Shown here: in pieces, positions 41,139-49,254 of the stretch
Position numbering within the stretch: position 1 is the first letter of the stretch
Layout: every line of letters starts with the position of its first letter
Assembly (NCBI GenBank): GCA_024682115.1
Contig: JAIKZO010000051.1
Span: 1-54,047, forward strand
Source: Lachnospiraceae bacterium
GTDB lineage: Bacteria > Bacillota > Clostridia > Lachnospirales > Lachnospiraceae
Direction of reading: 5' to 3'
Length of the DNA stretch: 54,047 nt
Notes under the pieces: model-generated
What the model was told of the DNA's origin: nothing
Database searches by the model: none
The model's input: only the letters and a program-made list of their open reading frames with translations
Position numbers and translations under genes: made by a program

Positions 41139-41989
41139 TCTACCTTCTCATCCGAAACATCTCCGAGCAGTCTTCCGACATGTCGTGTTTCGAAGAACAT
41201 ATCTTTTTTTATTATGACTATGATCACCGTGACTGCAGTGATGACCAGTGTCTCCACGCATTTAGTCTCGGGTGTCATCGCTATCTTTTCCTGCATGAAG
41301 TTAACAAAAAGATGGAATATCATGCATGCAAGTATCGATCGATCGCTTACTAGGTATACCCAGGTTATGACAAAACCCATCGGGATACCGCTCACGAAAA
41401 AGTTTATCACATAAAGCGGATTGACCATAAGTCCGGCCTGGTATGTTCCCTGTATGAATATGAGCGGGAAATGCCAGAAGGACCACAGCACGCCGAAGAT
41501 CATCGACTCCCAGAACCAGTTCATGTATTCTCCGATCGAGTCTTCGCAATATCCTTTCCATCCGACCTCTTCTATTATAGATGCAAGAGTGATGGTTATC
41601 AACGCACTGCTTATGCCGACACCCGTGAACGAAAAGTCCTCTGTGAACGCGAACTGGTCAAGCGACTGTCCGAAAAGAGTCGATAAAAGAATAGAGGCAA
41701 CGATAACGAGGGCGAAGACCACTACCGCCCAAAGGACATTGAGCCATTTTACCTTATAAAAACCTACTATCTTATCCTTAAGGTCCTTTTTCAATGCATC
41801 CGATCCCGATACCATTACGAATACCGTCGATACGACTCCGGGTGCGAGCAGACCTATTAGCATAAGGCCGGCCGCGGCATTTTCGGATATGAATATCGCC
41901 GGTATCCAGAATATCCATGTAAAGAGATATGCCAGCGCAAAGAAGAGCACCGGTCTGTATCTGTATTTCTTCGTTTCATTCGTTTTCAT
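41135..41989 (-). CDS. CPBP-family intramembrane metalloprotease
   Basis: 284 residues, about eight membrane helices. The Abi/CAAX-protease motifs are visible: IIEEVGWKGY (Glu-Glu and aromatic/Gly in place of the usual Arg), FWHFPLI (His) and FHLFVNF (His). Such proteases in Firmicutes often give self-immunity to bacteriocins or process peptides, and here the gene sits between an MFS exporter and a LytTR/ABC cassette, which fits an envelope-stress or peptide-resistance unit. Confidence 0.87.
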   Translation of the reverse strand: MKTNETKKYRYRPVLFFALAYLFTWIFWIPAIFISENAAAGLMLIGLLAPGVVSTVFVMVSGSDALKKDLKDKIVGFYKVKWLNVLWAVVVFALVIVASILLSTLFGQSLDQFAFTEDFSFTGVGISSALITITLASIIEEVGWKGYCEDSIGEYMNWFWESMIFGVLWSFWHFPLIFIQGTYQAGLMVNPLYVINFFVSGIPMGFVITWVYLVSDRSILACMIFHLFVNFMQEKIAMTPETKCVETLVITAVTVIIVIIKKDMFFETRHVGRLLGDVSDEKVE

Positions 41990-42006
41990 CGTTTTTTCTC
42001 CGATCT

Positions 42007-43236
42007 TTATGTGTTTTCAAGTTCATTAATGCTTTTGGGTAACATTATCATCAAAGCGGTCACTGCCATGCAGATCCCCGCTATCATTATCACCGTTGCG
42101 GATCCTTTTCCCACTCCGCGTCCGCTTATCTTTCCTATCATATCCGCCGCCGTGCCCGACACCGCATAAGCCACAACGTAGCCGAGCTGCGAAAGGAACC
42201 CTATCATTCCCCAGGCCCTTCCCTGGACTTCATCGGGGACATTTGTCCTCATAAGATAGTCAAGGCAGTTATTCGCAAACGGAAGTGCCGAAAAGAACAG
42301 GAATCCGAAGATGCAGATCAGTATGATCTTTTCGGTAACTCCGAAGCCCAGCATGAAAAGTCCTGCCAGTGCGAGCGAAAAACCAAGCGTTCTTACATAG
42401 TGGCCCTTCAGTCCTTTTATCCCGAGGATGATGCCCGATGCGAGCATCCCGGTCGCACATACCGTTTCCGCAACCCCCAGGGTTCCCGCATCCGAAAAGG
42501 AAAGTATCATGGGCTCTGCCAGTATCTGGAACATTCCCATAAAGAGCGTTATCCCGGATGATACCAGCACGAGAAGAAGAACTCCTTTTTTATCACTAAG
42601 GACCTTCCATCCTTCTTTGATGCTCTTAAGCAGGGCTTCCTTTTTCTCCGATACTTTTGTGCCGAGTCCTTTTCTCACTATCGCGGTACTTATCACCGTA
42701 AGGAAAAAGGTCGCTATGTCTATGATGAGCAAAAGCTTAACATCACTTACCGCAAGCAAAAATCCTGCGATCACCGGAGAAAAGAGATATCTGGCGCTTC
42801 CCGCGAGCGATACAAGACCGCTTGCCTTTGAGTATTCATCCTTAGTAAGGAGATCCGTTATCGTAGCCCTGAATGCCGGTTCCAAAAGCGCCGAAAAGAC
42901 TGCGCTTATAAAAACCCCGATACAGATCTGCGCAAGCGTTGCTCCTTTGCCCATCATGCAGATGAATATGTATATTATCCCGAGGGCCGAGCATCCGTCT
43001 CCTATCATCATAAGGAGCCTTCTGTCATACCGGTCCGCCAGGGCACCCGCCGGAACACTAAGGAGCAGTGTCGGAAGAAAACCGAGCAGTGTTACAAGAG
43101 CCATACTCGCGGCGCTTCCCGTCTTTTCGAAGACATATACTCCGAGTCCGAAGCTCGTAAGGCCTCCGCCTACGGATGAAATGAGTTCGCCGGTCCAAAG
43201 GAGCAGGAATTTTTTGAAATTACTCTTTTCCTTCAT
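42007..43236 (-). CDS. MFS transporter
   Basis: 409 residues, twelve membrane helices. GALADRYDRRLLMMIGD between helices 2 and 3 is the MFS signature; the N-terminal FLLLWTGELISSVGGGLTSF fits the macrolide-efflux (MefA-like) group. It would be a proton-driven exporter. Its start overlaps the stop of the TetR gene, which probably represses it. Confidence 0.88.
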   Translation of the reverse strand: MKEKSNFKKFLLLWTGELISSVGGGLTSFGLGVYVFEKTGSAASMALVTLLGFLPTLLLSVPAGALADRYDRRLLMMIGDGCSALGIIYIFICMMGKGATLAQICIGVFISAVFSALLEPAFRATITDLLTKDEYSKASGLVSLAGSARYLFSPVIAGFLLAVSDVKLLLIIDIATFFLTVISTAIVRKGLGTKVSEKKEALLKSIKEGWKVLSDKKGVLLLVLVSSGITLFMGMFQILAEPMILSFSDAGTLGVAETVCATGMLASGIILGIKGLKGHYVRTLGFSLALAGLFMLGFGVTEKIILICIFGFLFFSALPFANNCLDYLMRTNVPDEVQGRAWGMIGFLSQLGYVVAYAVSGTAADMIGKISGRGVGKGSATVIMIAGICMAVTALMIMLPKSINELENT

Positions 43237-43838
43237 TCCGTACCACCCCTGCTTATCAAGGCACTTATAAATCCCATGGTCCCGGGTTTTGCTCCCAACA
43301 GTTTCTCCGTCATATCGATGAAAACCCTTATATCGCTCTCGCTGAAATCTGCTTCGTCAAACAGTTCATTGCTCATCATAAGGAGCATCCTTACCCGTTC
43401 CGGTATATCTTCGCACTGAAAGATCCCTTCCTTTATCCCCTCTTCCACGACTTCGGACAGGATGGGAACAACAATCTTCACGAGCTTTTGCTTGATCTTC
43501 GCATGCATTATCACGTTCTCGGGCTGCATGAGAGCATTCTCAATAGGGCGTTCCTCTTCTGCAGGTCTGAGCGAAGTGATTATCCCGACGATCTTTTGCG
43601 GTATGCTCATGTCGGATCCGACTATCTGCCTTGCGACTTCGGCCTCACTCTCCAGCATCATGCCTATCACTTCCTCGAGCATCTCTTCCTTGCTCTTGAA
43701 ATAATAGTAATAGGTACCCTTGGCGATGCCGGCCTCGGCGATGATCTCGTCCACGCTTGTATTCTCGTATCCGCGTGTAAGGAACATGTTATATGCGATC
43801 TTTAATAGATCCTGTTTTCTTTTTTCACCTTTTTTCAT
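43233..43838 (-). CDS. TetR-family regulator
   Basis: 201 residues. The helix-turn-helix region reads AYNMFLTRGYENTSVDEII, then GIAKGTYYYYFKSKEEML (about 14-60). It is the first gene of the operon with the MFS exporter, the CPBP protease and LytTR/DUF3021 cassette 2. Two CGACT..AGTCG-type palindromes flank the promoter and are the probable operators, so the protein likely represses its own operon until an effector is bound. Confidence 0.88.
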   Translation of the reverse strand: MKKGEKRKQDLLKIAYNMFLTRGYENTSVDEIIAEAGIAKGTYYYYFKSKEEMLEEVIGMMLESEAEVARQIVGSDMSIPQKIVGIITSLRPAEEERPIENALMQPENVIMHAKIKQKLVKIVVPILSEVVEEGIKEGIFQCEDIPERVRMLLMMSNELFDEADFSESDIRVFIDMTEKLLGAKPGTMGFISALISRGGTE

Positions 43839-43863
43839 CTCAAAGCCTCTGTATTTTGTTTTT

Positions 43864-43933
43864 CGACTATCGGTCGGTTTTAAGTATAATGTCTTCCGGG
43901 TCCCGTGTCAACAATTTTTTCGACTGTTAGTCG
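43864..43933. promoter_or_regulatory. Two TetR operators flanking the promoter
   Basis: CGACTATCGGTCG (43864-43876) and CGACTGTTAGTCG (43921-43933) are 13-base palindromes, each next to a run of T or A. One lies just after the -10, the other just before the -35, on the minus strand. Confidence 0.7.
43883..43911 (-). promoter_or_regulatory. Promoter of the TetR/MFS operon
   Basis: On the minus strand TTGACA (43906-43911), 17-base spacer, TATACT (43883-43888). Confidence 0.8.
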
Positions 43934-43995
43934 ATTTTTTATTCCTGGAAGGATGGGCCGTCTTCCGAAAGCCCTGTGTTTATGCGGTTTGTAAC

Positions 43996-44026
43996 GTAAA
44001 AAGCCATGAGACACGCTCATGGCTTT
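43996..44026 (-). terminator. Terminator of the HD-GYP gene
   Basis: AAAGCCATGAG (44000-44010) pairs with CTCATGGCTTT (44016-44026), with TTTTTACG on the minus strand. It ends just after the stop at 44058. Confidence 0.8.
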
Positions 44027-44057
44027 CTTCTTCACATATTTGCATTGTAATCGATTC

Positions 44058-46298
44058 TTATCTTATGATCCTTATATTCGTAAGTGCTACCTGGTCACCC
44101 GAAAGCGCCACATAAACATCCTCGGCCTGCTTCAGGATCTTTGTTGTGATCTTTATGCTGATGCCCATGTTTTCGGTATAGGTCGTGATCGTATCGCCCT
44201 CTCTTTTGAACGAGATCGTACACTCGAAACCTTCCTTGTTCATCTTTTTCCAGTCTTCCCAATCCGTAAATTCTTCGCCCTTATTTATGATGAGCCTGTT
44301 CTCCGCGGTTCCCTGAGCTTCCCAGTTTTCTCCGTCAAGTCTAAGAAGGGCATATTCCATATAACCCGGTCCGTTGGGCTTTTTATCCTCGGAATAGAAT
44401 ACATCGAGGAATGCGCAGTGCCATACCAGACGTGCGGTCGGAAGGCTCTTTGAATGGAATACTATCTTCATTCCGTCCGTAACGGGGATTCCCTCCGTAG
44501 AATCGGTCCTGTATCCGTCTATCTGCACGTTCGGGACATCTCCCGCAGGTACGTTTATATAACTTATCTCCTCTGCGATCCTCGGGATATAGCCTTCCGT
44601 GATCTCATCTTCATCCTGGGAAATGGATACATCATATATATTACATTTTTCACCGGCAAGTCCGATATATGCATATCTTGAACTGTCGGGAAGCGCAACG
44701 ATGAGCGTTGTAAGCTTTATTCCGTCGTCTATCTTTATCTGGATATGATCCTTGCACTTAACGGCTTCGATATCGTATTCGGTATAACCCTTTGCTGCTT
44801 TGGCAGAATAACCTGCCCTCGGGCTTCTTCCCTCTTCACTCTTTATCTTTCTTGCGCCCTTGCACATGGTACGTCCGTAGAACCATATCTCGGCATACTC
44901 AAAATAGCAAAGATCCTTTATCTCCCTTTCGGTATCATGTATACGTCCGTCGAGCGAATCAAAAAGGATTATGGCGGGAAGTCCCGTGTTCGGACCTTTT
45001 CCTATCGGAGAGCATCTGAAACTGATATGCTTTATGTTGCGGTTCATCAGTATCCCTTCGGATACTTCATCCCTGAACCTGTCACAGACCAGACCGTTTT
45101 TACCGGCCAACTCCTTGATCTCATCCATCTCTTTCATCATATATTCTGAATCAAGATCGATAAGATGCTGCATGATCTTGGCATATTCCGGATCGAACTG
45201 CGTTCCCATTCCCTTAACGATCTCCTCACGCACGGTCTGCTGGGGGATCGCTTCTCTGTAACTTCTCTTTGAAGTCATCGCATCATAGGCATCGGCCACC
45301 GATATGATACGTGCGATAGCCGGGATATCTTTTCCTTTAAGTCCGGTCGGATATCCTTTGCCGTCATATCTCTCATGATGGTAAAAAGCACCCAGACTGA
45401 GCCTCGGATACTCCGTTATGCTGTGAAGTATCTGGGCACCAAGCACGGGATGCTGCTTAATGACTTCATATTCTTCGTCGGAAAGTTTTCCTTCTTTATT
45501 GATAATATGTTCCGGAATACCGATCTTACCTACATCATGCAAAAGTGCCACATAATATATCTCGTTGCACTCTTCCGGGCTCATTCCGCTGTGTTCTGCG
45601 ATGCGCTTTGAATATTCGGCAACACGTGACGAATGACCGTGAGTATATTTGTCTTTTGCATCTATCGCGTTTACCAGAGCCACCGCGGTCTGCTCGAACA
45701 GCCTGTGAACATTCTTACGCTCCTCATCTTTTTTGACCAGAGCATTCTGGAATGAGAACAGCGTGTACACGACTCCGCCGACTATAAAAAGAGCGGCCCA
45801 CGTATCAAAGTAGTTCCCGCCTCTTGAATATTCTTCAACTCCGCCCGGATAAAGATATCCCACGATCCAGCATGCCGTGATGACGATCCCGTTGAATACC
45901 AGCATGACGATCTTAAGAGCACCGTCCAGGATGAGCGCTATATATATCGTACCGAGAAGAAGCCAGACCGGTGTACCGCCGAGCACTCCTCCGTTCGTAA
46001 AGAACATGACAGGGAGAAAAACAAATACGACAACAATGGAAAGAATGATCTTAGCCTTTTTGATCAGATCCATCTTATAGGCAATGATCATGAATACCAA
46101 GAAAAAGATCGCACCGATCAGCGTGGATACCGTTGCTTCCATCGGCTCATGCATGATCAGTCCGGCGGGTATAGCCAGGAAAAGCGCCACAAGGACCGAA
46201 CCCGAAAATACTATGAACGACCTGTCCTTTACATCGATGGACTGGTCATATATATATTCCTCCAAACGGGTCTTGGCGTTGAAAAACCATCTGATCAT
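44058..46298 (-). CDS. Membrane HD-GYP domain protein with large C-terminal extension
   Basis: 746 residues from ATG 46298, preceded by GAGGAG. About six membrane helices (30-190) form an N-terminal sensor. The HD-GYP domain (about 205-370) is complete: the HD pair in LLHDVGKIG near 254, and HHERYDGKGYPTG near 315, so it should hydrolyse c-di-GMP. The last 375 residues contain two similar beta-rich halves, each with a Trp/Phe-rich core and an end like NIYDVSIS or ALTNIRI, resembling the concanavalin/laminin-G-like fold. This part lies after the HD-GYP domain and so in the cytoplasm, which is odd for such a fold; it may bind a sugar or another ligand. It may counter the LacI-GGDEF protein at 30751. 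Confidence 0.85.
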   Translation of the reverse strand: MIRWFFNAKTRLEEYIYDQSIDVKDRSFIVFSGSVLVALFLAIPAGLIMHEPMEATVSTLIGAIFFLVFMIIAYKMDLIKKAKIILSIVVVFVFLPVMFFTNGGVLGGTPVWLLLGTIYIALILDGALKIVMLVFNGIVITACWIVGYLYPGGVEEYSRGGNYFDTWAALFIVGGVVYTLFSFQNALVKKDEERKNVHRLFEQTAVALVNAIDAKDKYTHGHSSRVAEYSKRIAEHSGMSPEECNEIYYVALLHDVGKIGIPEHIINKEGKLSDEEYEVIKQHPVLGAQILHSITEYPRLSLGAFYHHERYDGKGYPTGLKGKDIPAIARIISVADAYDAMTSKRSYREAIPQQTVREEIVKGMGTQFDPEYAKIMQHLIDLDSEYMMKEMDEIKELAGKNGLVCDRFRDEVSEGILMNRNIKHISFRCSPIGKGPNTGLPAIILFDSLDGRIHDTEREIKDLCYFEYAEIWFYGRTMCKGARKIKSEEGRSPRAGYSAKAAKGYTEYDIEAVKCKDHIQIKIDDGIKLTTLIVALPDSSRYAYIGLAGEKCNIYDVSISQDEDEITEGYIPRIAEEISYINVPAGDVPNVQIDGYRTDSTEGIPVTDGMKIVFHSKSLPTARLVWHCAFLDVFYSEDKKPNGPGYMEYALLRLDGENWEAQGTAENRLIINKGEEFTDWEDWKKMNKEGFECTISFKREGDTITTYTENMGISIKITTKILKQAEDVYVALSGDQVALTNIRIIR

Positions 46299-46356
46299 TT
46301 GTTTCTCCTCGATAAACAAAACCTGATCTAATCGTTATCATAACCCCTAACAATAT

Positions 46357-46385
46357 ATTATAGCAAAAGGGCAGGGTATCAACAA
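46357..46385 (-). promoter_or_regulatory. Promoter of the HD-GYP gene, embedded in a terminator
   Basis: On the minus strand TTGTTG (46380-46385), 17-base spacer, TATAAT (46357-46362). The -35 lies in the loop and stem of the terminator of the upstream aldo/keto reductase gene. Confidence 0.6.
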
Positions 46386-46393
46386 CCCTGCCC
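46361..46393 (-). terminator. Terminator of the aldo/keto reductase gene
   Basis: GGGCAGGGT (46369-46377) pairs with ACCCTGCCC (46385-46393), with TTTT on the minus strand, 12 bases after the stop. Confidence 0.85.
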
Positions 46394-46404
46394 CCCGGAT
46401 GTTC

Positions 46405-47331
46405 CTACGGAAGGAACTTGCCGGATGAAAGATAAAGTTCATACCACTCGTTATGAGTAAGGTCGACTTTGGAAGCATCGCATATATCCTTAAGGTGCTC
46501 CGGGTTCATCGTGCCTGCTATAGCCTGCATCTTAGCCGGGTGCCTCAGTATCCATGCGATCGCCACGGCGCTCTTTCCCACTCCGTACTTTTCTCCGATC
46601 TTTGCAAGTGTCGAATTGAGTTCGGGATAGTCAGGATGATCGACAAAACATCCCTTGAACATTCCTATCTGAAGCGGTGACCATGCCTGGATCGTGATGT
46701 CGTTAAGACGGCAGTAATCCAGGACGCCGTTATCCCTGTCGGTCGAACGGTCCGTAGTAAGATTGTTAAGGTATAATGCGCTGTCTATAAGCTGTGTCTG
46801 GTCGAGCGAGAACTGAAGCTGGTTAAATACGAGCGGCTGCTTTACATATTTTTTTAGAAGCTCAAGCTGTCCGGGTGATACGTTGCTCACACCGAAGTAT
46901 TTCACTTTGCCTTCGGAATATAGTCTGTCGAAAGCTTCAGCGACTTCCTCGGGATCGAAGATAAGATCCGGACGGTGAAGGAGCAATACATCGAGATGAT
47001 CCGTCTTTAATCTTGTAAGGCTATCTTCCGCGCTCTTTAAGATATCATCCCTGCTCCAGTCGAATTCCTTTCTGTCAAAATGGAGACCGCACTTGCTCTG
47101 TATAACGACGTCTTCTCTTTTTAATCCGGTCAGGGCAAAAGCTTCACCGAAGCGCTCCTCGGCCTCTCCGTCCCCGTAGCAGGTGGCATGATCGAAAAAA
47201 TTGATTCCCATCTCATATGCGCTTTTGATCATGTTCGCGGCTGCGTTCGTATCAAGTGCGGGCATCCTCATGCATCCCAGTATGATCCTCGATACGTTCT
47301 GCGGTCCGTTTACCACATTTAACATTTTCAT
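46405..47331 (-). CDS. Aldo/keto reductase
   Basis: 308 residues, full length for the YdhF-like group. The catalytic tetrad is visible: Asp in GINFFDHATC, Tyr in CYGDGEAE, Lys in VIQSKCG and His in LLLHRPD. The C-terminal GVGKSAVAIAWILRHPAKM binds the NADPH phosphate. It reduces aldehydes or ketones in the cytoplasm. It follows the ketopantoate-reductase-like gene by 12 bases, so the two oxidoreductases share a transcript. Confidence 0.9.
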   Translation of the reverse strand: MKMLNVVNGPQNVSRIILGCMRMPALDTNAAANMIKSAYEMGINFFDHATCYGDGEAEERFGEAFALTGLKREDVVIQSKCGLHFDRKEFDWSRDDILKSAEDSLTRLKTDHLDVLLLHRPDLIFDPEEVAEAFDRLYSEGKVKYFGVSNVSPGQLELLKKYVKQPLVFNQLQFSLDQTQLIDSALYLNNLTTDRSTDRDNGVLDYCRLNDITIQAWSPLQIGMFKGCFVDHPDYPELNSTLAKIGEKYGVGKSAVAIAWILRHPAKMQAIAGTMNPEHLKDICDASKVDLTHNEWYELYLSSGKFLP

Positions 47332-47343
47332 TTCTTTTCCCCC

Positions 47344-48273
47344 TTATCCTTGCTGCCTCTTTTTAAGTTCGCTTGCGATCTTTTCGTATTCGGGCACCGG
47401 AACCCCGTACTCATTGCCCAGTCGGACCACCTCGTATATCAGACCGTCTATCTCGGAATCACGGCCTGCTGCCACATCCCTTTGAAGTGATGTCGTGGTC
47501 TTTTCGGAAAGAGCATCTAGAATATTAAGGTTCCTGCTTACTATATCCTCCTCAAAATGTATATCCATGGCGTCTGCCAGGGCATCGATCTCTTTTATCA
47601 GAGTTATGAAACAGTCCCTTATCTCACCCGGCTTCTGTATCCCTCCTGCGGGAACATCATAGAACAGTCCGCAGGCACCCTGAGGTGAAACATATGAAAA
47701 CTTAAGCAGAGCATCCCTTGCGATATTATCCGAAAGGATCCCGTCAATACCGCTTTCCTTAAGGTCATTTTCTATATCTTTTAGTATTTCCCTGTACTCT
47801 TCTTTTTTACGCACCCCGAAGACAACGCGGAGTATATCGCCGTTCATCCTGATACAGCCCGGTGCTTCTATCTGCGAAGCGACATATATGCATCCGTCCG
47901 TGACCAAAGGCCCCGAAAAATGCTTCGCAAGGCTTCCGCCCGTACCGAATATGTTGAGTATCGGAATGATCACCGTGTTTTCATCCGATATCCTCTTAAG
48001 TAAGGGTAAAATGCCTTCCACCGAATACCCCTTTACGCAGACGAATATGACATCGGGCTTTTCCTCATAGCTGTCCGCATCGTAAGCTTTCACGGGGTTT
48101 ACCGTGAATTCATCGTTCGGTCTGATGACTCTTAATCCTTTGTCCTTTATCGCCTTAAGGTGTCCGCCCCTCGCAATGAAAGAAACATCAAACCCGGCCC
48201 GGGCCATATATGCACCTACAGCTCCGCCGGTACCTCCGGTTCCGACTATAAGATACTTAAGTCCTTTATCCAT
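47344..48273 (-). CDS. Ketopantoate-reductase-like dehydrogenase
   Basis: 309 residues. The Rossmann motif GTGGTGGAVGAYMARAG (about 12-28) matches the ApbA/PanE family with an extra Gly. The catalytic Lys lies in LLKFSYVSPQG, but the Asn four residues on in true PanE (KxxxN) is not present here, so pantothenate synthesis is uncertain and a 2-hydroxy/keto-acid role is possible. Start follows AAAAGGAGG. It is co-transcribed with the aldo/keto reductase and lies after the LexA-box gene. Confidence 0.78.
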   Translation of the reverse strand: MDKGLKYLIVGTGGTGGAVGAYMARAGFDVSFIARGGHLKAIKDKGLRVIRPNDEFTVNPVKAYDADSYEEKPDVIFVCVKGYSVEGILPLLKRISDENTVIIPILNIFGTGGSLAKHFSGPLVTDGCIYVASQIEAPGCIRMNGDILRVVFGVRKKEEYREILKDIENDLKESGIDGILSDNIARDALLKFSYVSPQGACGLFYDVPAGGIQKPGEIRDCFITLIKEIDALADAMDIHFEEDIVSRNLNILDALSEKTTTSLQRDVAAGRDSEIDGLIYEVVRLGNEYGVPVPEYEKIASELKKRQQG

Positions 48274-48300
48274 GTATCCTCCTTTTATCTGCCCTGCGGT

Positions 48301-48585
48301 TTAAACCGTCATCTTCCATATTGTACATGACGGTTCATAATACAGTCTTATCATTTTTTGTCTGCCGAATGTCATAATATTGCACTCAAAGACCAGAGTC
48401 CTGTCCGTAACGAACACTCCGTCAGGCATCTCCCTGGTTCCGCGGTGGGACACATCCGTAAAACCCTTGATCGTATAGGTCTGGTATTCACCGTCGTCGT
48501 CTACGACACGGATCCTTATCGGACTCACCGTTCCGTCGCGGGAATGCTGGCATATGACATCCACTGCCTTAACATCCGCTTTCAT
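48301..48585 (-). CDS. Small SOS-type protein of unknown function
   Basis: 94 residues from ATG 48585, behind GAGGGG; an upstream frame to 48621 would run into the promoter. The sequence is beta-rich and compact (VSPIRIRVVDDDGEYQTYTI, then a C-terminal RLYYEPSCTIWKM), without signal peptide or membrane helix. I do not recognise a characterised family. A perfect promoter with a LexA box in its spacer (48615-48628) lies 25 bases upstream, so it should be induced by DNA damage. Similar short proteins are sometimes found next to dinB or other SOS genes in Clostridia, but none is seen here. Confidence 0.72.
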   Translation of the reverse strand: MKADVKAVDVICQHSRDGTVSPIRIRVVDDDGEYQTYTIKGFTDVSHRGTREMPDGVFVTDRTLVFECNIMTFGRQKMIRLYYEPSCTIWKMTV

Positions 48586-48609
48586 CGCATATACCCCTCG
48601 GTATATGTG

Positions 48610-48638
48610 ATTATAGAACATATGTTCGATTTTGTAAA
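48610..48638 (-). promoter_or_regulatory. Promoter of the 94-aa SOS-type gene
   Basis: On the minus strand TTTACA (48633-48638), 17-base spacer, TATAAT (48610-48615). Confidence 0.75.
48615..48628. promoter_or_regulatory. LexA (DinR) box
   Basis: On the minus strand CGAACATATGTTCT, which matches the Firmicute SOS box CGAACRNRYGTTCG at all but the last base. It fills the spacer next to the -10. Confidence 0.75.
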
Positions 48639-48656
48639 TGCCAAATTCAGCAGATC

Positions 48657-48691
48657 AAAAAAGACTTAAGCAACCGAAGGTCACTTAAGTC
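48657..48691 (-). terminator. Terminator containing the stop codon of the histidine phosphatase gene
   Basis: GACTTAAG (48663-48670) pairs with CTTAAGTC (48684-48691), followed on the minus strand by six T. The stop codon at 48681-48683 starts the loop. Confidence 0.85.
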
Positions 48692-49232
48692 TCATAAGCT
48701 TGCAGCTGTCGAGTCCGGTATGCAGGAAGTTGCTGACCGGAAGTTCTTTTACCTGACAGACAATGCTCGAATTCATTGCTCCGTGTCCGATGATAAGGAC
48801 ATCTTTTCCTTTTTCAAGTTCAGGTTCCACGACTTCACGCAGGAACTCTCCGGTCCTTCCAAAGAGCTCGTCAAGGCTCTCTCCGCCCTCCACCGGGACC
48901 GTATATTTCTCAGGTGCCTGAAAGACCACGTTGATCGGACAATCCGGTATTTTAAAGCTGTTCTCTATTCCTTCAAATACCCCGAAGCCCATCTCGACGA
49001 GCCGATCATCGGTTATTATCGGAACATCCCTTCCGGACAGGACTAACTCGGCGGTCTCCTTTGCTCTTACGAGCGGTGAGCAGTAGCATACATCAAAATG
49101 TACATCCCTGTATTCTTCTCCGGCCTCCCGGGCCATCTGTCTGCCCAGATCATTAAGCGGGATATCGGTTCGTCCCTGAAGTTTATGTCTTTCGTTCCAG
49201 TCGGTCCTTCCGTGCCGCATTATATAAAGCAT
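48681..49232 (-). CDS. Histidine phosphatase (phosphoglycerate-mutase-like)
   Basis: 183 residues from ATG 49232, behind GAGG; the longer frame to 49304 overlaps the upstream gene's end. The phospho-His motif MRHGRTDWNERHKLQGR is at the N-terminus, the second His lies in IIGHGAMNS, and the Arg and Glu partners (SPLVRAKETAEL, VEMGFGVFEG) are in place. It belongs to the CobC/GpmB-like group and removes phosphate from a small molecule. It ends the operon with the FMN enzyme, isomerase and hybrid kinase; the terminator overlaps its stop. Confidence 0.88.
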   Translation of the reverse strand: MLYIMRHGRTDWNERHKLQGRTDIPLNDLGRQMAREAGEEYRDVHFDVCYCSPLVRAKETAELVLSGRDVPIITDDRLVEMGFGVFEGIENSFKIPDCPINVVFQAPEKYTVPVEGGESLDELFGRTGEFLREVVEPELEKGKDVLIIGHGAMNSSIVCQVKELPVSNFLHTGLDSCKLMRLK

Positions 49233-49254
49233 TTTAAAAACCTCATCGTGTAAC

